Source of the DNA: Persicaria tinctoria
Taxonomy: Eukaryota; Streptophyta; Magnoliopsida; Caryophyllales; Polygonaceae
DNA: 64,000 bases
NCBI GenBank assembly: GCA_037127255.1
Contig: JBANSL010000009.1
Location: 22,594,475 to 22,658,474 of the forward strand
Direction of reading: 5' to 3'
Of this stretch, positions 1 to 13,698 are shown piece by piece. Within the stretch, counting starts at the first letter, position 1, and each line of letters begins with the position of its first letter. The position numbers were made by a program, and so were the translations under genes. The notes under the pieces are model-generated. The model was not told the origin of the DNA. It saw only the letters and a list, made by a program, of their open reading frames with translations, and ran no database searches.

Positions 1-511
1 TTTTATCTAATTTATCAGTGCTATATTGAACAACATCTTTAAAAGTGTCAAATTGAGCAGGCAAAGCATTCAACAACAACACACATTGCTGAGTTTCCTC
101 AACTTTATCACCACAACGTTGTAAATCTTGAATAATAGTTAAAAACTTATCCAGATTCTCAGATAAAGGGCAAGAAACATCCATTTTAAAAGTAAACAGC
201 TTATTAAACAGATTAACTCGAGAAGGGAGAGATTTTACCAAATAGAGGGCTTCTAACCCCTCCCACAGCTTTTCAGCTGACTCAAGACTATAAACCTGTC
301 TAGCAACTTCATCTCTCAAGCGTAGCATAATCTCACTGTGGGCTTGTTCATCAGTTTCCATAATTTTGTCCTTAGAAGTGTTCTCAGGAAACTTATTTGT
401 AACAGCAACCCAGCATTTTTCTTTTGTCAAAATTGCCTTCATTTTTATTTGCCACATAGCAAAATCTGTGTGGCCATTGAAGGGCTTTAGATAAGTGCCT
501 TTGTCACCCAT
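1..511 (-). CDS. Copia gag polyprotein N-terminus (partial)
   Basis: An uninterrupted frame opens at the ATG at 511-509 and runs left off the window, giving about 170 residues. It begins MGDKGTYLKPFNGHTDF and includes FAMWQIKMKAIL, the hallmark N-terminal block of plant Copia gag proteins of the UBN2/DUF4219 type. Further on it has the LWEGLEALYLVKSLPSRVNL block typical of the helical gag domain. Gag would form the cytoplasmic virus-like particle of the retrotransposon. No stop or frameshift is seen, so this is the best-preserved retroelement reading frame here. The zinc knuckle and pol lie outside the window. Confidence 0.85.
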   Translation of the reverse strand, partial: MGDKGTYLKPFNGHTDFAMWQIKMKAILTKEKCWVAVTNKFPENTSKDKIMETDEQAHSEIMLRLRDEVARQVYSLESAEKLWEGLEALYLVKSLPSRVNLFNKLFTFKMDVSCPLSENLDKFLTIIQDLQRCGDKVEETQQCVLLLNALPAQFDTFKDVVQYSTDKLDK

Positions 512-837
512 AGTAACCAGTACCTTGCAAAAACAAAGAAACCAAGTTAGTAAGTGAAACAACACACTTTCAGATTCAAGAAAACCTTGAATCTTGACAG
601 TAACCAAATAGATCTAGCACAAAGTTGCAAGAACAAGCAACAAAATACACAGATCTAAACACCAGAAGCCAGAAAGACAAGCACAGAAGCCTAGATCTAG
701 CAACCAAGGGTGTGGTATGTCATGCAGGGGGGGTGCCGACCAGCGATGTCGCCTTTTAGGTCAGTCCGGGCCCTACACCCGTAACCTATCCCTAGAAACT
801 CAACAATGAGCCAGGGAATCGGAAACGCGACACTCAA

Positions 838-849
838 GCTCTGATACCA
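838..849 (-). other. Primer-binding site (initiator Met tRNA)
   Basis: On the minus strand this reads TGGTATCAGAGC, the standard Copia primer site complementary to the 3' end of plant initiator tRNA-Met. It lies 3 bases inside the LTR end and sets the orientation of the element. Confidence 0.85.
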
Positions 850-852
850 CGT

Positions 853-1786
853 TGTAAAACCTAAAGATCGATAAACGAGATAGGCAAATATGCGGAAGCG
901 TATGAAATCGAGCAAGAGATAACAGATCTGATCGAAGCAAGAAACTCAAAGAACGAACACAAGCAATTTTACGTGGTTCGGCTATGCCTACATCCACGGG
1001 GCCTCAAGAGTTGGCCAAATCCACTAGATATGAGTTCGTACAGAGACAGATCAAGTAAGAGATACAAAACTCCTAGATCTAAACATGCATGAGATCAGAA
1101 AAGTAAGAGAGAAAGAAAATCCCCCTGAGTGGGAACCGAGATCGAAGAGATCTTCGATCTCAACCCTAGATCGCCTGGAGAAGGAGAGCTGCTGCCCAGA
1201 GCTTGAAGCGTCGGCCACCAGAGAACCACCAGGGACACCGTCGGCCACCTTCTTCGCTTCCTCGCTCGGTGAATCTTCAGGCAAAGGGAGAGGAACACCA
1301 AACCCTAGAAAACCCTAGAAGAGAGAGCGTTTGTGTGGAAGATGAAGAGAGAGAGAGAGAGAGAGAGCTGAACAGTACGACGGCAGGAAAGCTCCAAAGG
1401 GAGCTTATATAGCTAGGTCACCAAAAGGAGAGCGCCAGCCAAGCAAAACGCAGCGTCGCATCTTAGGGTTCCAGCTGGATGCGGGCTTCAAGCTCATGGG
1501 CTCCTCATCTCCAATCCGACAATCAATGGGCTTATTCTCTGTAATGGGCCAAAGCCCAGTAACGAGAATATAATGTCTCTCTTTACATTATACATGTTAT
1601 ACATATAGCATATCATATATTACTTATGTATTATCACACCATATTATATGCCTATACTCGTTAGAGGATCAAGCTCTCATAGCTCAATTCGACTCAGTCG
1701 AGTATAAGATATAGTATGCATCCATACATAGTATATATGGTTCCTATATGTAGACATGTACGATCATCATATACATACATGTTACA
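853..1786 (-). repeat. 5' LTR of the left-edge Copia element
   Basis: The inner edge is fixed by TGTAAAACC at 853 (the minus-strand LTR ends GGTTTTACA) just before the primer site. A minus-strand TATA motif lies within it. The outer edge was put at GTTACA (1781-1786) because it mirrors the TGTAA start; this is a guess. A GA microsatellite lies at about 1346-1370. Confidence 0.45.
1404..1411 (-). promoter_or_regulatory. TATA box in Copia LTR
   Basis: TATATAAG on the minus strand, in the middle of the LTR and pointing toward gag. Position and orientation fit the U3 promoter that drives the element. Confidence 0.5.
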
Positions 1787-2475
<689 letters not shown>

Positions 2476-3550
2476 CTGTTCACCTAGGGGAACTCCGTGC
2501 TTGTTGAATGCTAGATATATGAAAACAACATTAGTTCAGATATGATAATTGATAAGGAGAAGATGATGAGACGACGAAAAGTACATTATGGATCGATATA
2601 AACTTACGAGTTAACGTTGCCCGTCTATCAGTAGCGTAGCTGGGGTGCACTTGATTGACGGACGAAGGTTTATGTGTGTATAAACTTGAATAGTAATTCA
2701 ATCCTATAAAGTCGAAAGATTGTCTCAACGACGAAGCCTGTTCATGGGTGAATTTTGGCAATCGCCTTCCCAACAACATTCTCATTGTACGTCTCAGGAT
2801 ACTCCTCGGACACGACTGGAGCTATAAACCTGCCCCGGGCGTACATTCAGCAACATCCACATCTCAACTAACTGACTAACTAACTATATACACACTACAG
2901 GAAAACCGGGCTATTTTCGACGCTTTTACAAGCCATTCTCGACGCTTTAAAGCGTCGAAAAAATCAATTTCGACGTTTTAAAAAAGTGTCGGTATTTTTT
3001 GCGTCACGAATGGAAATCTGTCATTTTCGACGTTAAATTGCGTCGGAACCCATTTCGACGCCTAAAAGCGTCGAGATTGGCATGCCATTTCCGACACCCT
3101 AGGGTGTCGAAAATGGTTTATGTCACTGCTTAACCTACGAACCTTTTTCGACGCCCTAAGGTGTCGAAAATGGCTTACATTTATATTTTTGTTATTGAAT
3201 AATATATTGCAATCCTTGATCCCATCTGTGTACTTTTTTTTACATATTTACCTAGATCAATCCAGAAGGTGAAAAAAAAGAGCGTGGGAGAAATATTACT
3301 TTCAAAATGGTGATCTTTCATTAGACTTAAAAAAGAGTGGATATTAACACAAAAACACTTGTGCTTTAGGCTTAAGCCATACAGTTTCAAGCTGACAAAA
3401 TTAGGTAACCATACATACAAGCAAGAATCACACAGCTTCATCTTCCGAAGTTCGACTGCTACTCATTCAACAGCATTCCTCCCTTTCCCTGAACCCCTGG
3501 CATGCCAATCCGAAGAGCAAGCAACGCGATATTTAGTAGGTTGCAGCAAG

Positions 3551-4271
<721 letters not shown>

Positions 4272-5150
4272 GCAGCAAGCAGCTCTTGAATACATTACAG
4301 TAACCCGGTAATGGCTGTCTCGCCTTGTTTCTTCTCAGTTCCTCCAGCACAAGATTCCCTTTGAGCTGATCAATGTCATAGAAAACCAAGATTCAATAAC
4401 AAATACGACAAATTTCGACGAACAACAAATCTAATCCTCTCGGTCACAGTCCCATTGGAATAAACAATTAAACATAATCCAAACACAACATATTTGGTAT
4501 TGGACAAGTTTGAAATTGGAAATTCTCGGAGCCTGAATACCTGCAACGGGGCCTCAAAAGGGCGAGTCCACATCAAAGGAAAGCTTCTCATAGCTGTCAT
4601 ATAGGACAACTATGAGAAGAAACATACAGAGTCAATAATCTTGGACGCCCCCCTATTATTTGAAAAGAAACACCCCAAAAACTAAAGGAAGAAACATAAC
4701 TTCGAGATCATTAAGAATGAACTAGACACTGTCACATGGTTTACCTGGCTACTGGAATGGAATCCAAGCATTCCAAAGAAACAGTTCTTGCACCACCAAC
4801 TTTCAAGATCATTGACATCCTACTAGAAAACCACAATTAGAACATAGGACAAAGGAAGAAACATAACTCCAATATGAATGTGTATCCCTTCAAACAGTTT
4901 TCACTCACTCTATTGTCAGCAACAACCACTGATGTCCCATCCAATGTCAATGTTGGAATGTACCTGAAAAAGATCCAGTTAACACTAACAAAAACTAATG
5001 TCCCACTTTGTTTTCTGCTATACAGTTAGAACATAGGACAAAGATAATTGAGCCCAAACTATAAGAGCAATCACAAGGTGCTGCACATTTCTGCTATGCA
5101 GAGCCCAAACTATAAGAACCATTTTCACTAATCGCACCTCCTAGTGATTC

Positions 5151-5495
5151 CTAAGGCACTTCTGTTGTTTTACTCACCAAAGATTCGTCTAACGAATCCA
5201 CTTCTGGGGTTCTAATGATTCCTAAGGCATGTAACTGATAGCCAAGAGCAACTAACCCATAGGCAAACTGTGCAACATTGGTTCTGTCGAGACAATCAAC
5301 GCAGTTAGTTCTCAGAACCCCATTCTGGATCTTCTGAGGCTTCACAAAGTGATTCTTGCACAATTTTTTGTTTTTCTTGCATTCCATTTCTGACTTCTTG
5401 ATGTCTTCAACAGATTCAAATGAAGTCTCCAATTTGCCTGTGGCTTCATTCCATTCCCTACACAGCATTTCAAATAGCAGATAAACAAACAACAT
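5151..5495 (-). pseudogene. Captured SAC-domain phosphoinositide phosphatase fragment
   Basis: The minus strand encodes [19 protein letters not shown], the catalytic loop of SAC-domain lipid phosphatases (C-x5-R with RTNC.DCLDRTN), followed by [12 protein letters not shown] as in plant SAC proteins. About 100 residues can be read, upstream part Lys-rich. A full SAC domain is about 400 residues, so only the catalytic-loop exon and some flank are present. In its source gene the protein would dephosphorylate phosphoinositides on internal membranes. Here the fragment lies inside the CACTA element, so it is captured host sequence, not a working gene. No start codon or complete exon set was found around it. 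Confidence 0.85.
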
Positions 5496-8400
5496 ATCAC
5501 ATCTTGGACTAACGACTTGAGCTTAAGCCAATAACTGGCCATCAAAAACTTCAAAGGTTCAATTTAGACAATGAAACTAGTTTTTGAGTACCTGGAGTTG
5601 GACATGTCTAAGACGGTTTGCTGAACGCTCACTGACGGGATAACTTTATAACTGAGGAATCCAATAAAGTCACATACCTCCGGCTCTGCATCACAGATCC
5701 CCTAAGAAAAGTCAAGAAGTGATGATGATAAGGCAATTTTCAAACATTTATAATTATAATTTTCAAACATTTTAGTTGTTACGAGTGCAATTTTCTAGCA
5801 GACTTAGGAGCTCCATCATCATTCACGGATCCACTTTTCTCAAACCTTAAAAAGTTTATGTCAATACCTCACATAAGAAGAACATTGCATCTGAAAAACA
5901 AGGGAAATATAATAATGTCAATAATTCACACTAGCAAACGAAAACAAGTGCACCATGGAGAGGCAATCATCAAAGGAATGGTACAACCTAGCCATTATTG
6001 TAATAAATTAAAGCCCTTACTTTTACCATCATGATTCATGAGTCAAATTTTACAACAGTAGCAACATATAGGCAATAGACAATTAAGTAGATCAGACTAA
6101 GCATTCAAATACAGGAAATTATTACTTTAACAAAAATAAAACAGATTCTTTGCCAAATCCTTTGTCCAATCTCAATCATCAAAGGAACACCTCTTTTCAT
6201 TTCCTTTCCAGTTTGAGTACTTCCTACCACGTGAATAGTTATTTCTAAGATAAGCTTGAAATCGAATGCCTGCTTCACTCATAGCTTAAATGGTAGAAAT
6301 ATAAGCACAAAAAATGCTTTCGTATGAGCCTTTTTAAATGGGACAAGAACCACAATAACTTGAACAACTACAACTACTACTCTTGGTGAAATCACATAAG
6401 CCTTGGTCAACAGAAAGAGCGGGCTTTGGCAACAATAGTTCCTCAAAATCGTCAGATCGATTAGGCTTTTGGCAAAAGTAAGCCTAACTATTTGTCATAG
6501 TTCCTCATAGAGATGGAGAAATCATGATTTCTCAATAGGAAAACTTCGAATTTCAAAACCTAGGATTTTCATAGGAACTCTGTGACAATGGAGACAGAAA
6601 CATGGGTAAATCAAAGAAATATGTATGATATGTATGATGGAAAATACAATATTACCTTTGAATCGAAAGAGGATCGAAGATGGGAATCTGAAGAGAACAT
6701 TGAGGGAGAACATTCAAATTTGTTTGATTCTGCATGATCGAACTAAATCAGAAAGAAAGACAATCTCAGCTGTGATGAAGGGAACAAGTAACCATAGCTT
6801 AAATGAGCAATATAGGATCACCATAACTCATTTTGGAATTTGACTTCTTGGCCAATTCCTATAAATTTTGCCGTGTAGAAGCAAAATTCAATGTTCCTTC
6901 CCAACTGTTATCCGGTTAGTGAAATTCAATGTTCATGAGAGTAAAACCTCAAATAAAAAAAATTCAATTCAGTCAATTAGGTCTATAACATGTGAGACAT
7001 ACATAAAGCATTGAAAGGATAAAATCAGCAATCAGATTTAGCATAAATAAAGCATTGAAAGGATAGATGAACATACCTATGAGACAAACAGAGAGGGAAG
7101 GTCGTTTATCATCTCTGCTTCGTTGCAATCAATTAGGTCTATAACCTATGACAGTAAATTGAGCATAAATAAAGCATGGAGAAGGAGAACTTGATCAATC
7201 GCGTTCAGTCAGGGATGGAGGGAGAGAGGAACATACCTATGAGACAAACAGAGAGGGAAGACAGGCGTGGATCTCGAATTGCCTCTAATCTCCTGATTTC
7301 GCCTCCAAACCCCTAATTTGAGTCAAATCGCCTCCTTGTGATTTTAAACCTCCTGATCTCGAATTGCCTCCAATATCTCGGATGTGGATCTCGAACAGAT
7401 GTGGATCTCGAACGGATACCTCCTCACCTCCCGATTTCCTGATTTGGATCTAGTCCGAAGTGAAGAACCTCAGTCGATCTCGAACAGAGAGGGAAGCCGG
7501 AGGGAGAGAAGAATAAGGAGAGACAAACCTGTGGCCGTCTCCGGTTGGCGGTGGGAGGCCGTCTCCGGTGGGCGCTGGATGGCCGTCTCCGATGGGCGTA
7601 CGCGTAGTTAGGGTTTTTCGAAGTGTGAAGAGAGAGGCGCGCAGAGGGGAACACGGGGTGGGTGAAACTGAAGAGTGAAGATTGTCGTCTCCTCTCTGTT
7701 TTTTTTTATTTTTTAGTTAAGCCATTCTCGACGCCTTACGACGTCGAGATTTGTGTCAATTTCGACGCCTTCAGCTGTCAAAAAATTTTGACATCTCAAA
7801 GCGTCGAAAATTTTCGACGCTATTACAATACGTCGCCACCAACCCGTCGAAAAATACCCGTATTTCCTGTAGTGACACAAAAGTAAGAGTTGTAGTGAAA
7901 TGGAAAATACGGTGCAACGATGTAACGAATGAATATTGAGTTATGTAAATATGTATATATCTGTGAATATTATGGTGTATCAATATGAATATGGTGTTAT
8001 ACTCATTTTATGTTTTGTGAATATATATAATTAAATAATAACATATTTATATACCCATATTTACATTATATTCATATTCACACAACATAATATTCATGTG
8101 TTCATATAATATAATATTCATATGAATATAATACAATATTCATTCGTTTCGTCACTGTACCATAACTTATGTTTCACTAGAACCCTAGCTATCCCTTATT
8201 TTCTTACCATCCAGTGATGAAGTCAGTAGCGCGTAAAGCTGCCAAGTTGCTCGAAACGGTGTCGTCCATTGGTTTAACGAGAGACGCTTCTACTGATATC
8301 CCAATTGCACCATTTTGAGATTTCTACACGGTAAATAGTGCACATGGAATCGTTGTACTTTTTCGAGAGTATGTTAGTATCAATATTATTTGTTAGTACG

Positions 8401-8738
8401 TGTGTGCATTTACCTTGTACTTGTTCCTATAGAGTTGAGCCGTTGCGGCGTGGCAAAAGAGGAGGTTATGGCCAACAATGTAGGGCTCGATGCCGGAGTT
8501 TCCAGCCGTGCAGTTTCCGATTTGCTTAGAGCATCGTCCGGGTGCGTGCGCCCCCGGAGAATACCCGTACTCGGTCATTATATTGGGCATGTTCAGTGTC
8601 GTCCAATACTTAACCCTGTCTCCGTACTCCTTGAAAACTAGATCTGAGTAATTTGCGAAATCATCCCTAATAAAAAAAAAAGGAAAATTAAACATAAATA
8701 GATTTCATCTAGCTAGATAAAATAATTAGTAAAAAAAA

Positions 8739-8860
8739 TTGTTATTTGTATTTCTGTTTTTAGGTTGTTCTGTTAGACGGTTCGCCGTCTGTCGACTTCG
8801 GTCGGCCGCTCGATGAGTAGGCCTGTCTGACCATCGAATTTTTACCTAATAAAAAAAAAA
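8739..8860 (+). mobile_element. Short 5'-truncated retroposon (family shared with 19275-20533)
   Basis: This copy in glycosidase intron 6 ends in a poly(A) tail and is flanked by TAGTAAAAAAAA (8727-8738 and again from 8861). Its sequence matches the 3' end of the longer retroposon at 19275-20533, including two hairpins (GACGGTTCGCCGTC and CGACTTCGGTCG) and the tail CGAATTTTTACCTAAT before poly(A). Confidence 0.75.
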
Positions 8861-8880
8861 TAGTAAAAAAAAAGTAGTTA

Positions 8881-9078
<198 letters not shown>

Positions 9079-9620
9079 TTAATTAAAATGTATAACTTAC
9101 CATTCAAGTGTAATTCGTTGATGAGATTGTTGTAGAACTGGATCCCTAACTTGTTGATTCCGCCACTTATTGTTCCCTCTGTACGTACCAGTACCTGATT
9201 AATATAGATATAGATATAGCTATAGCTATAGATTAATAACGAATTAATGAAGGCGGTTGTATAGTTTACGTGATTTCTCCATCTTCACTTGAATTGGTTT
9301 GGTAATTGCTATAAAATGAACAAAGTCTTACTAGGCAGGATTCTTGACCATGATATGGAAAATCTGAATGAATCCAAACCCATATCCTTTGCCAACTTTA
9401 TGTCCTCCTGTAATAGATTGATCACATTACATCAATTGTATATTTTGAAATTAAATCAAATTAATATTTTATGTTATAAACAAGTAAATCACACAGTTGT
9501 ATACCAGCTTGTAGCGGTGATAAAAGTCAAGAGCCACATCTCCATTGGATTGATCTACGATCTTTTCTGTAAACATGATATCCATGTTTAGAATACCATT
9601 TTCACGTTCTAAAAATAAAA

Positions 9621-10528
9621 GGCGAAACTAATTAAAATAACCCAACCTTTAAGATGGTGTTAAAAATATATCTCCACCTTTCAAAAGTAAGATAAATATC
9701 CCGACCTTTATAAGTGATGGTAATATAATATCCCAAAATTTTCTCCCCTACAAAAATGATTAGTTTCGCCCCTAAACATTCAATTTAATACGTATTTAAT
9801 TTAAATTATTCAATTTAATATGTATGTATAGATTACAATTAAATTTAATCAAAACAAAAATAAATTAAGCAAATATTTAAAATATAATTTTCAATATCTT
9901 GATTGTGTAAAATATCATTCAAGTTTATTAGATTAAATTAGATTGGTTTTTAAGTTTATCTTAATTTTTATTTATTTTGGATTTAAGAAAAAATAAACAA
10001 TTTACATTCTTTTATAGTTTTTTTAATAATAATAATTTACTTCTCATATATATATATATATGAACAACATTGAATAATCTAAAGAATTAAATTTTCATTT
10101 CAATTTTGTAGTAACATAAAGTTTATAATTGACAAAATATTCTTCAGTTTTGATAAGTTAAATCACTAGCTAATCATTTACTAATTGAAAATATGTTATT
10201 TTGCTTTACATTTATTTATTTATTTGGCTTGTTATAGATATTATTGATTTAAAAAAAGATATTAAAAGTTAGGTACAAATTAAATCTAAAACTACAAAAG
10301 TTTATTAAATAAACTTTTAAACTCGTTTAATTTCATTTTATATGTTTTATTTGAATTGAAAATACATGAGAAATACAATACAAAAAATAAGAATTTTATT
10401 GGAGAGAAATCATTAGGATATTAGATTACCATCACTTATAAAGGTCGGGATATTTATCTTACATTTGAAAGGTGGGTATATATTTTTAACACCCTCTTAA
10501 AGGTTGGGTTATTTTAATTAGTTTCGCC
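9621..10528. mobile_element. Mutator-like MITE with long terminal inverted repeats, 908 bp
   Basis: The ends GGCGAAACTAATTAAAATAA and its inverse (at 10528) begin inverted repeats of about 110 bases. A perfect 9-bp duplication AAAATAAAA flanks the element (9612-9620, 10529-10537). The interior is very AT-rich with no open frame. It sits in glycosidase intron 2. Confidence 0.92.
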
Positions 10529-10669
10529 AAAATAAAATAAAATAAAGAGGGGGAGATTTTTAACTGTTGATTGTAAAATTAGCGGTTTGGACTCTCCCAA
10601 TTTTACCCTTGGAGTTTTTGTAAAACGATTTGAAATCGAAGGTGAGTCCCGAATGAGATCTGATGAGGG

Positions 10670-11640
10670 TTTTTTTTTTTTTTTTGATTAGGAATGAATT
10701 CGGGCGAGCGAGCTCTACCCGATGGCATCCTTACGGATGAGTTCTAGAAGACCAGAATCGTTGTTAATATATCGACACCCCAGACAGAGTGACAAAGGTG
10801 TCCAACCTTATCAGCCACTCTATTGTCTAATCGAGGAACATATATGAAAGAAGGAAACTTCTTTCAAAGCCGATAGTAGAAATTTAACATCTGATAAAAT
10901 CAGTTCGATTTCCCAAGGACAGGTAGATGTTTTATTTAGGTGGTTTATGATTATCATGGAGTCACCTTCAATGTGGAGTTTATTGATACGGAGTTGTAGA
11001 GCTTTTTGGATTCCCAGTTTAAGAGCAAGCGCTTCCGCTTTCAAATGACTTTGTTTGCCAAGTTTTTTATAACAGATGTGTATCGGATGTCCTTCCCAGT
11101 CTCAGATTACGGCTCCAGCCGAGCTATCATTGTTTGAATTTGTGGATCCATTAAAATTTAACTTGAAAGTTTCCCTAGGGGGTTTTCGCCAAGTAATGTT
11201 ACCATACTTTTTTTTCATCCTTGGATGCTTGGAGATTCGTGTGCGTAATGGGAAGTCATCATCGAAGCAATACTCAAAGTGAGCTGTTTTACTCCAATTT
11301 TCCTTATGGGTTTTAATGATACGTAATGAACTTTCTCTATGAGGTATGGGGACCTGCCTAAAAACAAATTGGTTTCGAATGTACCAAAACGTCCACCAAG
11401 AAAAGGCAAGCTCCACCTTGGCAACAGATGTAAGCTTGTTTCCGATGAATGAAAAGATAGGTTTTATCTCTCGTGAATGATTTATCATACTCGATATAGT
11501 TGAGTTTATGTGTGTAGGTAAGTGAAAGAGAGGACGCACATATGTGCATTCTAGTAAGAAGTGAACGTCATCTTCAACTGCACAGTTGCACAGTTGACGG
11601 GTGGAAGGTATAGAAGTCCCACGTTGAGCCAACCTAGAGG
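10670..11640 (-). mobile_element. 5'-truncated L1-type LINE, 3' end with poly(A)
   Basis: The plus strand starts with a run of 16 T (10670-10685), the minus-strand poly(A) tail. The coding part to its right is the C-terminal end of an L1 ORF2. The 5' limit is near 11640-11690. It lies in glycosidase intron 2 and is a different, more decayed copy than the LINE at 22-30 kb. Confidence 0.8.
10820..11632 (-). pseudogene. LINE ORF2 C-terminus: zf-RVT and RNase H-like domain
   Basis: A single minus-strand frame reads a zinc-binding reverse-transcriptase-associated block (C.CAVEDDVHFLLEC) and then an RNase H-like domain (WRKPPRETFKLNFNGS, later KAEALALKLGIQKAL and IEGDSMIIINHL). One in-frame stop near 11071 interrupts it between the first RNase H strand and the KAEALAL helix. 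It is the same domain order as in the LINE at 28.8-29.75 kb, with visible divergence. The part upstream (reverse transcriptase, endonuclease) is absent. Confidence 0.8.
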
Positions 11641-11948
11641 CAGTAGGGAGGCCATGGAAATTATGGGAGTGTCATGGAAAACATTGAGGTATCATGATAT
11701 AGTTATAGGGGGTGTTTGAATGTATAGGTTGATTCCTTTAGTGACATTTTATAGAGGGTGTTATGAAAAATCCTATAAGTGTCATGGCAAAAAAAAGAAT
11801 TCGCTGTCATGATATATGTACAAATAGTGTTTGACTGCATAAGTCTGTCGATAGATTGTCACGCAATATTAAAGGAGTGTTGCGAGAAGGGCCGGCCCGA
11901 GGCCCGTGCAGAAAGTGTAATAGCACAGGGCCTCATATATGCATTCTA

Positions 11949-12150
<202 letters not shown>

Positions 12151-13698
12151 TTTGAATTATTTTTTTCCAAAACACAATTGCATCAGTTGTGGGTTGGTCC
12201 GGATTTTTTTCAAAAAAAAAAAATTCCAATCAGTTCTGAATATTTTTTTTTTTTTGCCATCACAACCTCACAAACATTTAATACAATCCATTCCACCTCC
12301 AGAAAAAAAAAGATCCTAATGTAGGGAAATCAATTCAACTTATTCAACCATTGCAATGGTCCCTTCAACCTCAAGCTCAAGGTTTTTTATAGGAAATCTC
12401 AAATTCTAACTATATTATTTTGTTAGTTTTCACTTTTTAATTTCTTAGATAATCATAATTATTATTATTTTTGTTATTGTTTTGTATCTTTCTACCTAAG
12501 TCACTAAGTTGAGATTCAGAAAGATAGAATGTCTCCTACAAGATTCGAAAGTAGTCATGTCAAGCGCATAAAAGAAGGAGAGAAAGATAGAAAATTGGTT
12601 GAAAGTAAAAAAGAAGTTATCTGCAATTTGTAGTAAAAAAAGGCATCACCATATGTGTTGCACAATACCTCAAAATATAACGGAACGACCCTGTTCACGA
12701 GATTTGACTTGGACTACATAAAATAGATTTATCCACTCTAATCATCTCTCTCACATTTTCAAAAAAAGGTTTATTTCTCTCTCATGTCATAATAAATGCA
12801 CTCAGCCCACAATTTCTTTCATCTCTCACATTTTCCTCTCTCTCATATACATTAATTATTTAAACAAATATATGTACACAAATAAAATGGAAATAAATAC
12901 TGTAATTTTTTACGAAATAATATACAGTAATATTATTGATAATATTGACTAGAAGTTAGAACTAACAATAACGAAAATTAAATGCCTGGATATTGATGGG
13001 TGAATTTATCCCAGATGCTGGGTCCTCGACCATCCTCATTTACAGCTCCTTCAAACTGCAAATAAGTACATTGATTACAATTAAGAACATCATCATCATC
13101 ATATTATTATAATGTAGTACGTTGCTTATTATTTAGTGGTCTCATTTTTTTCGACTTAGCATTAGCAATTAATTCGAATATATTACCAATTTTCATTCAT
13201 CCAAAATGGGCTTGTACATTTTCATTCGAATATTTTAGGTGTTTATTTTTCAAAAGTCATTTTTACACTTTTCTTTTTAACTTATTTGGTTTGAAAGTAC
13301 CACAATATCCCTAATAACAACTAAATAAATTCCACTTTTTACAAATAAATTGTTTTTCACCCCATACAAAGATTATTTATATCTATTAATTAACATATGA
13401 CATTTTATTATTCGATCACAAACGTTTTTTTAGTGTTAAAATCTATTAAATACCAACTTTTTATATGAATTTTTTTATATAATTTCATACTTGTTACTAT
13501 TAAATATAAATTTATATAAAAAAAACAAATTGTAAAAAATTAATATTTGATACAGTTTTAATCATTCTAAAAAAACGTAATGTAGATACATGTTTTAATT
13601 AACAGGCACATCTAGGGTACTATATAAGCGAATTGAATTAGAAGATGATGATCTAATACCGGGGTGCAATTGAACGTACATACATTTACATTAATAGA

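Larger units (their letters stand above)
1..1786 (-). mobile_element. Copia LTR retrotransposon, 5' part, cut by window edge
   Basis: Read on the minus strand, this stretch has in order a 5' LTR (about 1786 down to 853), a primer-binding site, a leader of about 330 bases and the start of a gag gene running off position 1. The remaining gag-pol and the 3' LTR must lie outside the window. The inner LTR edge is clear from the primer site. The outer edge is uncertain (candidates 1585 to 1857), because only one LTR is present and no target-site duplication can be tested. Confidence 0.75.

Noticed and set aside
1051..1412. Overlapping small open frames on both strands
   Set aside because: They lie in a Copia LTR/leader of balanced composition, with no homology.
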